Shown here piece by piece: positions 1 to 8,476 of a stretch of DNA of 64,000 nt. Both the position numbers and the translations under genes were made by a program. Under the pieces are notes generated by a model. The model saw only the letters and a program-made list of their open reading frames with translations, was not told where the DNA came from and ran no database searches. This DNA is from Alphaproteobacteria bacterium (GTDB lineage: Bacteria > Pseudomonadota > Alphaproteobacteria > Sphingomonadales > Kordiimonadaceae), in assembly GCA_021774735.1 (NCBI GenBank), contig JAJFIS010000019.1:124001-188000 (forward strand), given 5' to 3'. Every line of letters starts with the position of its first letter. Positions within the stretch are counted from its first letter, which is position 1.

Positions 1-139
1 GCAATTGCATAGGTGCTAATATGATCAAACATTATTTTTCCTTTGTTATTTTTGTACTTAGACACATTATTACTAGAATACATTGTGAGAGCATCACTGA
101 CAATGCCACTAGAGTTAACATAGAATTGGCATCCCGCAG

Positions 140-1027
140 CTAAGCTCGCTTGTTCGCATAATATTTAGCGATGATAACCTGCGCTATCCCGCCGAGGATG
201 AGCATGCCCGACACGAACAGGCGCAGCGAAATAAATTCCCCGACAAACAATATACCACCGAGCGCCGCGATAAAAGGCACCAACAGCTGGGAAACACCAG
301 CGAGCGTTGCGGTTAACCCACGCAGAGCCGCGTACCATATGGTGTAACCCACGCCCGATGCCACTGCGCCGGACAGGATCGCCAAAATAATACCCTTTTG
401 TTCGGCCTTAATATCCGCCATGTAGATGAGCAACAACAAGCCAGTGAAGGGCAGGGTGCGCATGAAATTTTGCGCCGTATCGCTAAGCGGGTTCTGTGAG
501 CCACGACCAATGAGCGTATAAAAGCCCCACGCGACCCCGGCGACGGCCATTAAAACAAAGCCAACCAGCGAAGGGGTTGATAAGGCTGGCCAAACTAAAT
601 TCGCGAAACCGACAAATGCGGTCATGGCCCCCACCATCTCGCCGATCGTTAGCTTTTCACCCTGGTAAGCCGAGACAATAAGTATGGTGAGCTGGACCGT
701 ACCGAAAAGCACCAAAGCCCCGGTGGCGGTATCCAATGATATATAAGCGAAAGAAAAAGTGGCGGCGTATATAAATAGCGCCATAGCCGCTGACCAACTA
801 GCGCCGCTTGATACTGCGGCCTGCTCATGCGCTGGTTTTTTCCGCGAAAATAACTTCACCAGCAAAAATAGGGTGATCGCCCCCGCAATTAACCTAACCC
901 CCGTGAAGCCTGCGGCACTTATCAGCCCATCCCCCAGCGCCATGCGGGTTAACACCGAATTGGCAGCAAAAGCGGTTAAAGCCAAAGCGGTCAGCACCAA
1001 TGTTTTCATCGCGCCGTTAAATTTCAT
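140..1027 (-). CDS. DMT-superfamily (EamA) membrane transporter
   Basis: A 295-residue, very hydrophobic protein with about ten predicted membrane segments arranged as two EamA-like halves (roughly residues 8-145 and 160-292). This is the layout of the drug/metabolite transporter superfamily, whose members export metabolites or amino acids through the inner membrane. The substrate cannot be told from sequence. The start is uncertain: a second ATG six codons in is equally plausible, and neither has a strong ribosome site. It is divergent from the hydrolase at 1110 and looks monocistronic. The 139 bases to its left contain no assignable gene. Confidence 0.85.
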   Translation of the reverse strand: MKFNGAMKTLVLTALALTAFAANSVLTRMALGDGLISAAGFTGVRLIAGAITLFLLVKLFSRKKPAHEQAAVSSGASWSAAMALFIYAATFSFAYISLDTATGALVLFGTVQLTILIVSAYQGEKLTIGEMVGAMTAFVGFANLVWPALSTPSLVGFVLMAVAGVAWGFYTLIGRGSQNPLSDTAQNFMRTLPFTGLLLLIYMADIKAEQKGIILAILSGAVASGVGYTIWYAALRGLTATLAGVSQLLVPFIAALGGILFVGEFISLRLFVSGMLILGGIAQVIIAKYYANKRA

Positions 1028-1109
1028 TGGAAAAATACTCTTGTTGCCCCTAAAATACCCTTATAAATGAACTATAGAGCATATTTCATAATGAGCTTAG
1101 GAACGCTTC

Positions 1110-1913
1110 ATGAAAGCCTCAAATAAATTTACCGCGATCTTAATCAGCCTTATCATTTCTATCGCTTCCTTTGCAGACGCACCAAAGATTTCTGATACTA
1201 TTTTGGTCAATGGCAAAAATGTCCATTATGAAGTTTACGGTGAAGGACCACCATTATTGTTGCTTCATGCTTATGGTATGTCTTCCATATCATGGTTGCC
1301 CTATGTGGCAGACTATTCACGTGACTATACAGTTTATCTCATTGACCTCACCGGCCACGGAAAGTCTGACCCTTTTACCGAGACCCTCTCCGTTAAGGCA
1401 GTGGCAGCAGACCTGAATATATTAATTAGCCATTTAGGCATCACCAACACCAAAGCCATCGGTTTTAGTTACGGCGGTGATGTGCTTTTTCAATTGGCTC
1501 TGTTGAACCCATCCCTTATCGATAAAATGGTCACCATTGGTGCCGTCGGCAGCTGGAATATTGATGATTACCCCTTATGGGCAAGCCTGTTTACTTATGC
1601 CAATATAGACCAATATGAAGGCATTCGCGATCTCCACAGCAGTGAAGCGCAAATCAAAGCGATTTTTGAGCAGTTTCAAAATTATCGGACTTTCATCAGT
1701 AATGATGGGCTGAAAAGCATCACGGCCCATGTTCTGATGGTTGCTGGGGACGATGATGCGGGCACTCCCCTGCGGGAGCTGATGCGCGCCCGAAAATATT
1801 TGCCCTCATCGGACCTATGGATCTTGCCCAATGTTGCCCATAGCGCCCACACGGGTGAAAACAAGCAAGACTTCATCCGCATATCAAAGAAGTTTTTAGA
1901 GCAGAATAATTAA
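1110..1913 (+). CDS. exported alpha/beta-fold hydrolase
   Basis: A 267-residue alpha/beta hydrolase with an N-terminal signal peptide (residues 1-22, likely cleaved after SFA), so it probably acts in the periplasm. The oxyanion-loop motif LLHAYG lies near residue 53. The nucleophile elbow G-F-S-Y-G has its serine near 120. A late acid is in VAGDDD, and the catalytic histidine is in NVAHSAH near the C-terminus, so the triad is complete. The substrate is unknown. Its last codons are inside a 22-bp sequence repeated downstream of the Fic gene, which suggests that its original 3' end was swapped when that cassette arrived. Confidence 0.85.
   Translation: MKASNKFTAILISLIISIASFADAPKISDTILVNGKNVHYEVYGEGPPLLLLHAYGMSSISWLPYVADYSRDYTVYLIDLTGHGKSDPFTETLSVKAVAADLNILISHLGITNTKAIGFSYGGDVLFQLALLNPSLIDKMVTIGAVGSWNIDDYPLWASLFTYANIDQYEGIRDLHSSEAQIKAIFEQFQNYRTFISNDGLKSITAHVLMVAGDDDAGTPLRELMRARKYLPSSDLWILPNVAHSAHTGENKQDFIRISKKFLEQNN
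1876..1897 (+). repeat. 22-bp direct repeat, left copy (hydrolase 3' end)
   Basis: A 22-base sequence starting TCCGCATATC, inside the last codons of the hydrolase gene. It recurs exactly at 3133-3154, about 1.26 kb downstream. A match this long and this close is not expected by chance. The flanks show weaker similarity. Together the copies bracket the small ORF and Fic gene like the two attachment sites of an inserted element. Confidence 0.85.
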
Positions 1914-2102
1914 GTGCTTAACTAACACCACGGCGCAAACCAGTGTCAAAATCAATTTCACTATTTTTTTAACCCATGTTATATATACTCTCTATTCGAC
2001 ATGAGTGTAATTTGATAAATTAAATGGATTCATGTAGAATATGAATTGAAAAATAACGTAAATGACCATAGAGGGTCTGCTTATTATTATGGGAGAGGTT
2101 AG

Positions 2103-2309
2103 ATGGCAAATCGTAAACAGTTTATTACTCAAACAGCAGCAAACCCAGAATTAGACGCTCTTCTGAAAATCGCTAAAAAAACAAAGGTTACTGAAGAACA
2201 GTTACATGAACAACGTGTAAGTTTCGCCTTTGGCAATGCTCCTGCCTCAAAATTAATTACAAAAGCCTCAGTTCTTGCAGCCTCAAAAAAGATATTGTTA
2301 TCAACCTAA
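2103..2309 (+). CDS. small protein upstream of Fic, candidate antitoxin
   Basis: A 68-residue polar, lysine-rich protein without a signal peptide or membrane segment. A good ribosome site (GGGAGAGG) sits just before its ATG. The middle holds a conserved-looking block, LHEQRVSFAFGNA (about residues 39-51), then ITKASV-like residues. It lies 44 bp upstream of the Fic gene and in the same direction, as antitoxin partners of Fic proteins often do. The textbook Fic-inhibiting motif (S/T-xxx-E-G/N) is not clearly present; the nearest is TKVTE followed by E. Antitoxin function is therefore inferred from position only. Confidence 0.6.
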   Translation: MANRKQFITQTAANPELDALLKIAKKTKVTEEQLHEQRVSFAFGNAPASKLITKASVLAASKKILLST

Positions 2310-2353
2310 ATATTGCTTCTGAACGACTTTGTCTGACGATGGGGGAAAGTACT

Positions 2354-2947
2354 ATGTCTGTTAGAGAAAGTGATGACCCAGGTTTCTTTGCACGAATTCA
2401 GGAGCAAAACCTTTTGCGCCAGTACGACCTGTTGACCAATTGCATTGAAATAGGTATCTCGAAAAACATTGAAGCATTTGACAAATACACTCTTTGGTCA
2501 CTGAATGCTGCGGCTGTTGCAAATATCGCCCAATTTGGGGGACGGTATAGGAAAGAGCCTATATATGTGGGAAAACACATCCCACCACACTTTAAAGATG
2601 TCTCAAACCTAATGGATCGCTTTTTTTCATTGCTACATGAGAATTGGGATATATTGGATGACCCAACCACTTTACCAGCGTATGCATTGTGGCGATTAAA
2701 TTGGATTCATCCTTTTGTCGAAGGAAATGGCCGCACTGCAAGGGCAGCCTGCTATTATCTTATGTGCCTTAGGCATGGAGCAATATTGCCAGGAAGTAAG
2801 ACTGTCCCTGAAAGAATAAGAGATAACAGACAGCCATATTATGATGCGCTGAGTGCGGCTGATAGGGCATGGGAGAATGGTGATTTTGATGTTTCTGAAT
2901 TAGCTGCATATCTACAAGGCTTATTGGTTGCTCAATTATCCGAATAG
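2354..2947 (+). CDS. Fic-domain protein (probable AMPylase)
   Basis: The Fic core motif HPFVEGNGRTAR is intact (histidine near residue 119), with the catalytic His, the acidic residue for Mg2+ and the GNGR anion-binding loop. Fic enzymes usually transfer AMP from ATP to a hydroxyl on a target protein. The N-terminal part (RQYDLLTN, then a GRYRKEPIYVG flap region) fits the single-domain bacterial Fic family. I chose the ATG at 2354, preceded by GGGGGAAAG, over an ATG 15 bp upstream. The nearest thing to an internal inhibitory motif is SKNIEA, which lacks the usual final G/N. Likely toxin of a two-gene module with the preceding small ORF. Confidence 0.88.
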   Translation: MSVRESDDPGFFARIQEQNLLRQYDLLTNCIEIGISKNIEAFDKYTLWSLNAAAVANIAQFGGRYRKEPIYVGKHIPPHFKDVSNLMDRFFSLLHENWDILDDPTTLPAYALWRLNWIHPFVEGNGRTARAACYYLMCLRHGAILPGSKTVPERIRDNRQPYYDALSAADRAWENGDFDVSELAAYLQGLLVAQLSE

Positions 2948-3132
2948 AATTTAGTGTTTATATTAAGCAAATTCACCGAAATCTAAAAGTAAAGACCTAT
3001 ACCAAACTCAATATAAATCAATGCCTTGTAGCGCTTTAGATTGAGGGTGGCGCGTTTATCGTCCTCTTTACCAACTTAGGCCCTAAACTCTTTATAGCTT
3101 GAGGAATTTATATAAAAAGTAGTGAAGCTCCT

Positions 3133-3154
3133 TCCGCATATCAAAGAAGTTTTT
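3133..3154 (+). repeat. 22-bp direct repeat, right copy
   Basis: Exact second copy of the sequence at 1876-1897. In the frame that matches the hydrolase it reads FRISKKFLSE then a stop, preceded closely by a stop in the same frame. It is thus a detached fragment of a hydrolase C-terminus. Joining the left copy to the right copy would give an intact hydrolase ending KKFLSE, as expected if a cassette entered at this site. Confidence 0.85.
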
Positions 3155-3193
3155 GAGCGAATAAAACACATTAAAATTTAAGAAGTAGCGGCA

Positions 3194-4723
3194 CTATTTC
3201 AGCGCATGGGGGCTAAGGCGGCGATAGGATAGCGCCTCAGCGATATGCACTTTCAAGACATTCGCGTCACCTGCTAGGTCGGCGAGCGTCCGCGCCACGC
3301 GCAGCACCCGGTGGTAGCCGCGAGCAGACAGGCGCATGCTCTCCGTCGCGCTCAACAACAGCGCCCGCCCTGCTTTATCTGGCCCTGCGATGGCCTCCAA
3401 CAGTTTACCGTCCAACTGCGCGTTCATAACCGGTTGCTGCCCTGGTGCCATGGCAGCAAAGCGCTCTAACTGTATGTTTCTGGCTAATTTTACCCGTGCT
3501 GCTATTTCTGCACTGCCTTCAGCGGGCGGTGGTAAATGGAGGTCTGATGCACTTACTTGGGGCACGTCAACACAGATATCAAAGCGGTCATATAAGGGGC
3601 CTGATATTTTACCTTGATAGTCGGCGGCGCAGCGTGGGGCGCGATTGCATGCCTGCGTTACATCGCCCAAATAACCACAGCGGCAGGGGTTCATGGCCGC
3701 CAGCAATTGAAAACGCGCCGGGTAGGTAACATGGGCCGCAGCACGGGCGATAACCGCGCGGCCACTTTCTATTGGTTGGCGCAGGGCTTCAAGTGTTTGG
3801 CGTGAAAACTCGGGCAATTCATCGAGGAACAGAACCCCGCCGTGGGCAAGCGATACCTCCCCCGATTTGGCGCGTTGACCGCCGCCAATGATAGCGGGCA
3901 TGCTCGCCGAATGATGGGGATCGCGAAAAGGCCGAGTGCGGGTGACATTGCCGCCCAGTAATTCACCTGCGAGCGAGGCTACCATCCAGCCTTCCAGTGC
4001 CTCGCGGGCTTCCAGTGGCGGCAATATGCCTGGCAGGCGCGACGCCAACATGCTTTTGCCCGAGCCCGGTGGGCCCATCATCAACATATTATGGCCACCA
4101 GCAGCGGTAACCTCTAAAGCGCGCTTAGCGGATTCTTGGCCCTTAATATCGATCATATCGGCAGTGATTTCAGCGTCCTCAATCGCCGCAGCCACCGGCG
4201 GCAACAGCATTTGGCGGCCTTTAAGGTGAGAGAGCAACGACAATAAATTCGGTGCGGCGATAATATCGACATTTTCACCCGCCCAAGCGGCTTCCGGGCC
4301 AGACGCTTCAGCGCAGACCAAGCCCATATCACAGCCAGCAGCATGCATGGCGGCGACCAGCGCTCCCGCCACGGGTCTGAGCGAACCATCAAGGCCAAGC
4401 TCCCCCATGGCAAAACGGCCACCAAGGTCATCGGGGCTGAGAACGTCCATCGCCGTCATGATCGCCAAAGCCACCGGCAGATCATAGTGCGAGCCTTCTT
4501 TCGGCAAATCAGCGGGGGACAAATTTACCGTAATACGACCCGGCGGCAGCGACAGGCCAATACCCTTCAGAGCTGCCCGCACTCGCTCGCGCGCTTCACT
4601 AACGGCCTTGTCGGGCAGGCCAACGACAGTAAAGGCCGCAATGCCATCGGTAATTTGTACTTGCACATCAACTGTGCGAGCATCCACTCCCTCAAACGCG
4701 ACGGTTTGGACCACTGCGACCAT
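3194..4723 (-). CDS. YifB/ComM-type Mg-chelatase-like AAA+ ATPase
   Basis: A 509-residue member of the YifB/ComM family. It has an N-terminal Lon-protease-like fold (about 1-170), then an AAA+ module with Walker A GPPGSGKS at 217-224 and Walker B VLFLDELPEF near 295. A cysteine cluster (CRCGYLGDVTQAC, then RC) follows, and a C-terminal Mg-chelatase-like helical lid. In naturally competent bacteria ComM is a hexameric helicase that promotes branch migration during recombination; the role in non-competent bacteria is unclear. It lies left of the HTH-smr-mltA-tim44 operon and is separated from it by 94 bp. Confidence 0.93.
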   Translation of the reverse strand: MVAVVQTVAFEGVDARTVDVQVQITDGIAAFTVVGLPDKAVSEARERVRAALKGIGLSLPPGRITVNLSPADLPKEGSHYDLPVALAIMTAMDVLSPDDLGGRFAMGELGLDGSLRPVAGALVAAMHAAGCDMGLVCAEASGPEAAWAGENVDIIAAPNLLSLLSHLKGRQMLLPPVAAAIEDAEITADMIDIKGQESAKRALEVTAAGGHNMLMMGPPGSGKSMLASRLPGILPPLEAREALEGWMVASLAGELLGGNVTRTRPFRDPHHSASMPAIIGGGQRAKSGEVSLAHGGVLFLDELPEFSRQTLEALRQPIESGRAVIARAAAHVTYPARFQLLAAMNPCRCGYLGDVTQACNRAPRCAADYQGKISGPLYDRFDICVDVPQVSASDLHLPPPAEGSAEIAARVKLARNIQLERFAAMAPGQQPVMNAQLDGKLLEAIAGPDKAGRALLLSATESMRLSARGYHRVLRVARTLADLAGDANVLKVHIAEALSYRRLSPHALK

Positions 4724-4817
4724 AAAAACCCCTCAACCCTGAATGTGCAACACAGCTACAGGTTAACGGGATTGGGGCCTAAATTGCAATCTATTGTGCT
4801 TTTATACAGAATTTAGC

Positions 4818-5207
4818 TCACTTATCGCTACGTCGCCGGGCGATGGAATCACTTTGGGCTTCTGTGATACTATCCGCCACACCTTCCAGCCCCACATCAT
4901 CGAGCTGGGGCAAAACGCGGGCAAACTGGTTAACCAGTGTCGTGGCTTTAGCATCTAGGCCTGCGGTATCAATGGTCACCTTTGGCCGCGACAAACGGGC
5001 GAGATTTTCTATTTCCTCGGCTGCGTCCCAAATCAGCTCAAAATATTGAATGACCTTTTGCACCAGCGGCCATGGGGGCGCGCCCTTGCGGCCATGTTCC
5101 AGCGCCGAGATATAAGCCGGTGATACGTCCATCGCTTTGGCGAATTGCGCTTGGGTAATGCCCTTTGAAGCCCGAAGCGCCCGCAATTTTTCACCAAATG
5201 GGGTCAC
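4818..5207 (-). CDS. XRE-family helix-turn-helix regulator
   Basis: A 129-residue protein. Residues 1-60 form a Cro/C1-type helix-turn-helix (KLRALRASKGITQAQFAKAM then SPAYISALEHGR). The C-terminal half is charged and has no recognised domain. Its start overlaps the end of smr by 4 bp (ATGA), so the two are translationally coupled and it is the last gene of the tim44-mltA-smr operon. Target genes are unknown; autoregulation of the operon would be a natural guess but no operator was identified. Confidence 0.88.
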   Translation of the reverse strand: MTPFGEKLRALRASKGITQAQFAKAMDVSPAYISALEHGRKGAPPWPLVQKVIQYFELIWDAAEEIENLARLSRPKVTIDTAGLDAKATTLVNQFARVLPQLDDVGLEGVADSITEAQSDSIARRRSDK

Positions 5208-5806
5208 GGGCTTCTGCCTCCAACCCTATCGGCCCGGCGCAACATCACATAAAGCGCGCCGTCGCCGCCGTCGCTTTGGTTTGCCGGAGCGTATGAGCGA
5301 ATGAAAGGCGCAATCTCGGGGCTTGAAAGCCATATGGGCACCACAGATTTTAGCACGCCGCCATGCTGGTCAAAGTCACTGCGGGTGCGATAGGCGGCCG
5401 AGCCACTCGTTTGTGAGAAACGTTTTCCGCCCTTGCCGGTAATGACCAAAACACAGCGATTACCGTGTTGCACAGCCAGCTCAATCTGCCGCTTGAGACG
5501 TGGGTAAGCTTGCTCTTGGGTTAGGCCGTGCAGGTCCAAAACCTGATCCACTGGGGTCTGACCACGGGTGATTTTACGTCGACTTTTACGGTCCATTTCA
5601 CTGCGGGGAACATTACTATCGTTCCCCACTCCCACATACCATTCTGCAGGCAAGGGGTTTGAACTGACCTCACTGCTATGGCGCTTGGGCAGGTCTGCCA
5701 TCGGCGCGGGCGCAGGTCGGTCTTCCAACGGCGTAAGGCTTTCGGTGACTTTTTGCCAAAGAGCCGCATCGCGCACGGTCAGTGGACCTGGTTTGCGCCG
5801 GGTCAT
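5204..5806 (-). CDS. Smr-domain protein
   Basis: A 200-residue protein with a disordered N-terminus and a C-terminal Smr (small MutS-related) domain, recognisable by LDLHGLTQEQA (about residues 91-101) and the GKGGKR loop near 125. Smr domains bind or nick nucleic acid; single-domain versions are linked to RNA or ribosome surveillance, but the function of the alphaproteobacterial form is not established. It overlaps mltA and the HTH gene by 4 bp on each side, which makes a tightly coupled operon. Confidence 0.9.
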   Translation of the reverse strand: MTRRKPGPLTVRDAALWQKVTESLTPLEDRPAPAPMADLPKRHSSEVSSNPLPAEWYVGVGNDSNVPRSEMDRKSRRKITRGQTPVDQVLDLHGLTQEQAYPRLKRQIELAVQHGNRCVLVITGKGGKRFSQTSGSAAYRTRSDFDQHGGVLKSVVPIWLSSPEIAPFIRSYAPANQSDGGDGALYVMLRRADRVGGRSP

Positions 5807-7005
5807 CGGTTTGCCTCATCAAGGTTAATCTCTTTCGGCAATAGGAGAAAATACGAACCTTTATTGGCCATGCGCCCGGCAATTTCTTTGGCTTCTGGCC
5901 CAAAGCCCCAAAAGACATCACCGCGAATTTCACCCTTGATGGCTCCGCCGCGATCTTGTGCCACCATTAGCTTGGCAAGGGGAATCGGCTCCGCTGATCG
6001 ACTTGCGGGGTTCGGGTGGCTTGAGCTCAGCCATATGGGGGCGTGGTATGGAATATATTTGGGGTCAACCGCCAGCGAGCGCCGAGCGGTGAGCGCCACC
6101 CCGGCCGCACCGTAGGTTGCCATATCATCAATGTGGCGAAAAAATACATAGGACGGGTTCATCTGCATTATTCGGCTGGCCTCATCTGGGTTATCATAAA
6201 GCCACGCCCGAATGCTGTGCATGGATATATCAGCCTGATCGATATAACCTTCAGCCACCATGCGGCGGCCAATGGCAACATATTGATGCCCATTTTGCCC
6301 GGCGTAACCGACCCTTAGTTGTTTGCCATCAGGAAGTTCCACCCGACCAGAGCCCTGGATTTGCAGCGAAAATACCATCACAGCATCATCCACCCACAAC
6401 ACCTCAAGCGCGCGGTCAGCCAAGGCACCATTGTCTATGGCTTTACGATCAGCAAAGGGAATTAGCTTTGTGCCTTCAACCCGTCCAGCGATTCGCTCCC
6501 CTTTCATACTGGGCCGAAAACGACCCAGATCAACGCTGATCAAATCACTGGGTCGCGCATAAAGCGGCACATTAAAACGGGCAGAAGGTTTGGTATCTCC
6601 CATCAACAAGGGTTCATAGTAACCGGTAAATATGCCAGTATTTTCATTTGCCGCCGTGACCGCATGGGGCTGAAAAAAGCGCTCAAAGAATTCCCGGGCT
6701 TCCCTGCTGTCTGATATATTTACAGTTAATGCAGCACGACAGCTTGCCTGCCACGCCGCCGCGCGACCTCCAACAGCACCGCCGGGCATCCGTCGCTCAG
6801 GCTTAAACTTCAATATTTTCCCGCAGCTGATCAAGTAAGCTTTTAAGGCAAGTTGATGGTCATCATTGCCCCAAAAGGGTAGTTCAGCATATGGTACCCG
6901 CTTAAAATTTAAGCCTGCCATGGAAAGCGTAGGGGATAAAAGTGCCAAGAAAATTGGTAACACAAAAAGGATTAAGACGATAAATGTGGTGCGAATCCCA
7001 TTCAC
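5803..7005 (-). CDS. mltA: membrane-bound lytic murein transglycosylase A
   Basis: A 400-residue MltA family protein with an N-terminal hydrophobic signal or anchor (residues 6-30). It carries the MltA barrel (GIFTGYYEPLLMG near 127) and the C-terminal 3D domain with its aspartates (VAQDRGGAIKGEIRGDVFWG). It cleaves the MurNAc-GlcNAc bond of peptidoglycan to form a 1,6-anhydro product. No lipobox is obvious, unlike E. coli MltA. It sits 12 bp after the Tim44 gene and overlaps smr by 4 bp, the usual alphaproteobacterial arrangement. Confidence 0.95.
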   Translation of the reverse strand: MNGIRTTFIVLILFVLPIFLALLSPTLSMAGLNFKRVPYAELPFWGNDDHQLALKAYLISCGKILKFKPERRMPGGAVGGRAAAWQASCRAALTVNISDSREAREFFERFFQPHAVTAANENTGIFTGYYEPLLMGDTKPSARFNVPLYARPSDLISVDLGRFRPSMKGERIAGRVEGTKLIPFADRKAIDNGALADRALEVLWVDDAVMVFSLQIQGSGRVELPDGKQLRVGYAGQNGHQYVAIGRRMVAEGYIDQADISMHSIRAWLYDNPDEASRIMQMNPSYVFFRHIDDMATYGAAGVALTARRSLAVDPKYIPYHAPIWLSSSHPNPASRSAEPIPLAKLMVAQDRGGAIKGEIRGDVFWGFGPEAKEIAGRMANKGSYFLLLPKEINLDEANR

Positions 7006-7017
7006 CTCTGCACCCCT

Positions 7018-7677
7018 TTATACGGCGCGGGTTGCCACCAGCGTCCAATTTGGATCATCTGAATGGGTGTTGCGGGCAAAAACCCAGCGGTCATTATATT
7101 CGGTGCCGTCACTAACATCACCATCAACAACATTTCCGTCTGCATCGCGGGTTACCGCAATAACATCAGCCGTAAAGTCAACAGTGAGCTCCGATGAACT
7201 GCCGTGCATCCGCACTTCGCTGACAGTTGCATTATTTACCGCAATTAATGAATTTTCCAATGTTAACCCTGCATCAATCCTGACATCAATGGCATCAGAA
7301 AATTGCTGGTAAACCCCGTCGTCCAGAAACTCTTCTAGCACCGCTTTATCGCCAGCCCAAAAGGCTTCCAATATCATTTTATAGGCAGAGGTAGCGCCGA
7401 TTAGAAAATCAGCCGGGTGAAAGCTACCATCAAAACGGCGAATATCTTGATATCCCCGGCGCAGAGCAGGGTCCGATACCATATCTAAAATGTCACCATC
7501 ATCACTGGGTTGTGGGTCGGCGTGAATTCTATTGTCGCTGTAAGCAGATCTACGTGTATCACCGCCATGGGCAGGGGGCAGAGGTTCATTGCCAGTTTTA
7601 TTGCCAAGCTCACCCCTAAGCCGCAAAAAGATAAACCCTGCGATCATCGCCAAAAGGATGAGGTCTAAAGCACCCAT
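7018..7677 (-). CDS. Tim44-domain membrane protein
   Basis: A 219-residue protein: a single N-terminal membrane segment (residues 3-19), a polar linker, and a C-terminal Tim44-like domain (about 85-215). It resembles the bacterial relatives of mitochondrial Tim44 (TimA in Caulobacter), which are inner-membrane proteins possibly linked to protein translocation or outer-membrane biogenesis. First gene of the leftward tim44-mltA-smr-HTH operon, and divergent from fxsA across a 159-bp spacer that should hold both promoters. Confidence 0.9.
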   Translation of the reverse strand: MGALDLILLAMIAGFIFLRLRGELGNKTGNEPLPPAHGGDTRRSAYSDNRIHADPQPSDDGDILDMVSDPALRRGYQDIRRFDGSFHPADFLIGATSAYKMILEAFWAGDKAVLEEFLDDGVYQQFSDAIDVRIDAGLTLENSLIAVNNATVSEVRMHGSSSELTVDFTADVIAVTRDADGNVVDGDVSDGTEYNDRWVFARNTHSDDPNWTLVATRAV

Positions 7678-7836
7678 GCGTCAACTCCGTATAAATAAAT
7701 TCTGCCTAAGGAGGCGATTCACCCCTAATATAACCGCGCTAACCCTTGAAGCGCCAGCCTATAATACTTATTACTTAGTATATAGTGGTACAATCACAAT
7801 TGAACCATGATTAATTTTGAAGAAAGAGCCTAAAAT

Positions 7837-8295
7837 ATGCCAATGGTAATCCTAATAGCCATTTTAAGCCTGCCGATTATTGAATTAATTGTACTGATAG
7901 AGATAGGCAGTGAAATTGGCGCTATAAATACCGTAGGGCTGTCTTTTGTCACGGCTGGTATTGGTATATATTTAGTGCGCCTGCAGGGCATGCAGGTTAT
8001 GACACAAATGAACCAAGCCGCCCGCAGCGAACAAGCGGTAGCATCACCACTTGTCCATGGCTTCTTTTTGTTGGTGGCGGGCTTTTGCCTGCTTATCCCA
8101 GGCTTCATCACCGATATATTTGGTGCCCTGCTGTTGATACCGCCGTTACGCTTGCTCATCGCAGGTAAAATTTTAAAGCGTGTCAAAACGAGCCAAGGCT
8201 TTCACCAAAGCACCATCATTATTGATGGTGAATTTAGCGAGGTTACCCCAGATGAGCATGATAAGGAAAAGGATCACCCCCCTAAATTAGGGTAG
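7837..8295 (+). CDS. fxsA: FxsA-family inner-membrane protein
   Basis: A 152-residue protein with membrane segments near residues 4-20, 25-45 and 70-105, and a hydrophilic C-terminal tail. It matches FxsA, named for suppression of F exclusion of phage T7 when overproduced; its normal function is unknown. In alphaproteobacteria it is commonly placed between the Tim44 gene and secB, as here. The ATG is used with only weak ribosome-binding sequence upstream. Confidence 0.9.
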   Translation: MPMVILIAILSLPIIELIVLIEIGSEIGAINTVGLSFVTAGIGIYLVRLQGMQVMTQMNQAARSEQAVASPLVHGFFLLVAGFCLLIPGFITDIFGALLLIPPLRLLIAGKILKRVKTSQGFHQSTIIIDGEFSEVTPDEHDKEKDHPPKLG

Positions 8296-8476
8296 TGAAC
8301 ATGTGAATATGCGACAAAATACCCGCAGATAGTATATATTTACGCGAAAGCTGAAGTTAGCAGTGATTGAAACCTTGCAGGGCAATGCGATGCATGCTAG
8401 CCAACCTGCCATGTAATTTAGAAATTTTGAACCCGACTAAAATTGTGGGGCTTGAGTATAACAGAGAGTGAATATT

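Noticed and set aside
1-139. Open minus-strand frame running off the left edge (ATG near 83) and a short plus-strand frame
   Set aside because: Short, AT-rich, no ribosome site and no recognisable sequence.
1312-1330. CACGTG core resembling parS in the hydrolase gene
   Set aside because: The flanking arms do not match GTTTC/GAAAC.
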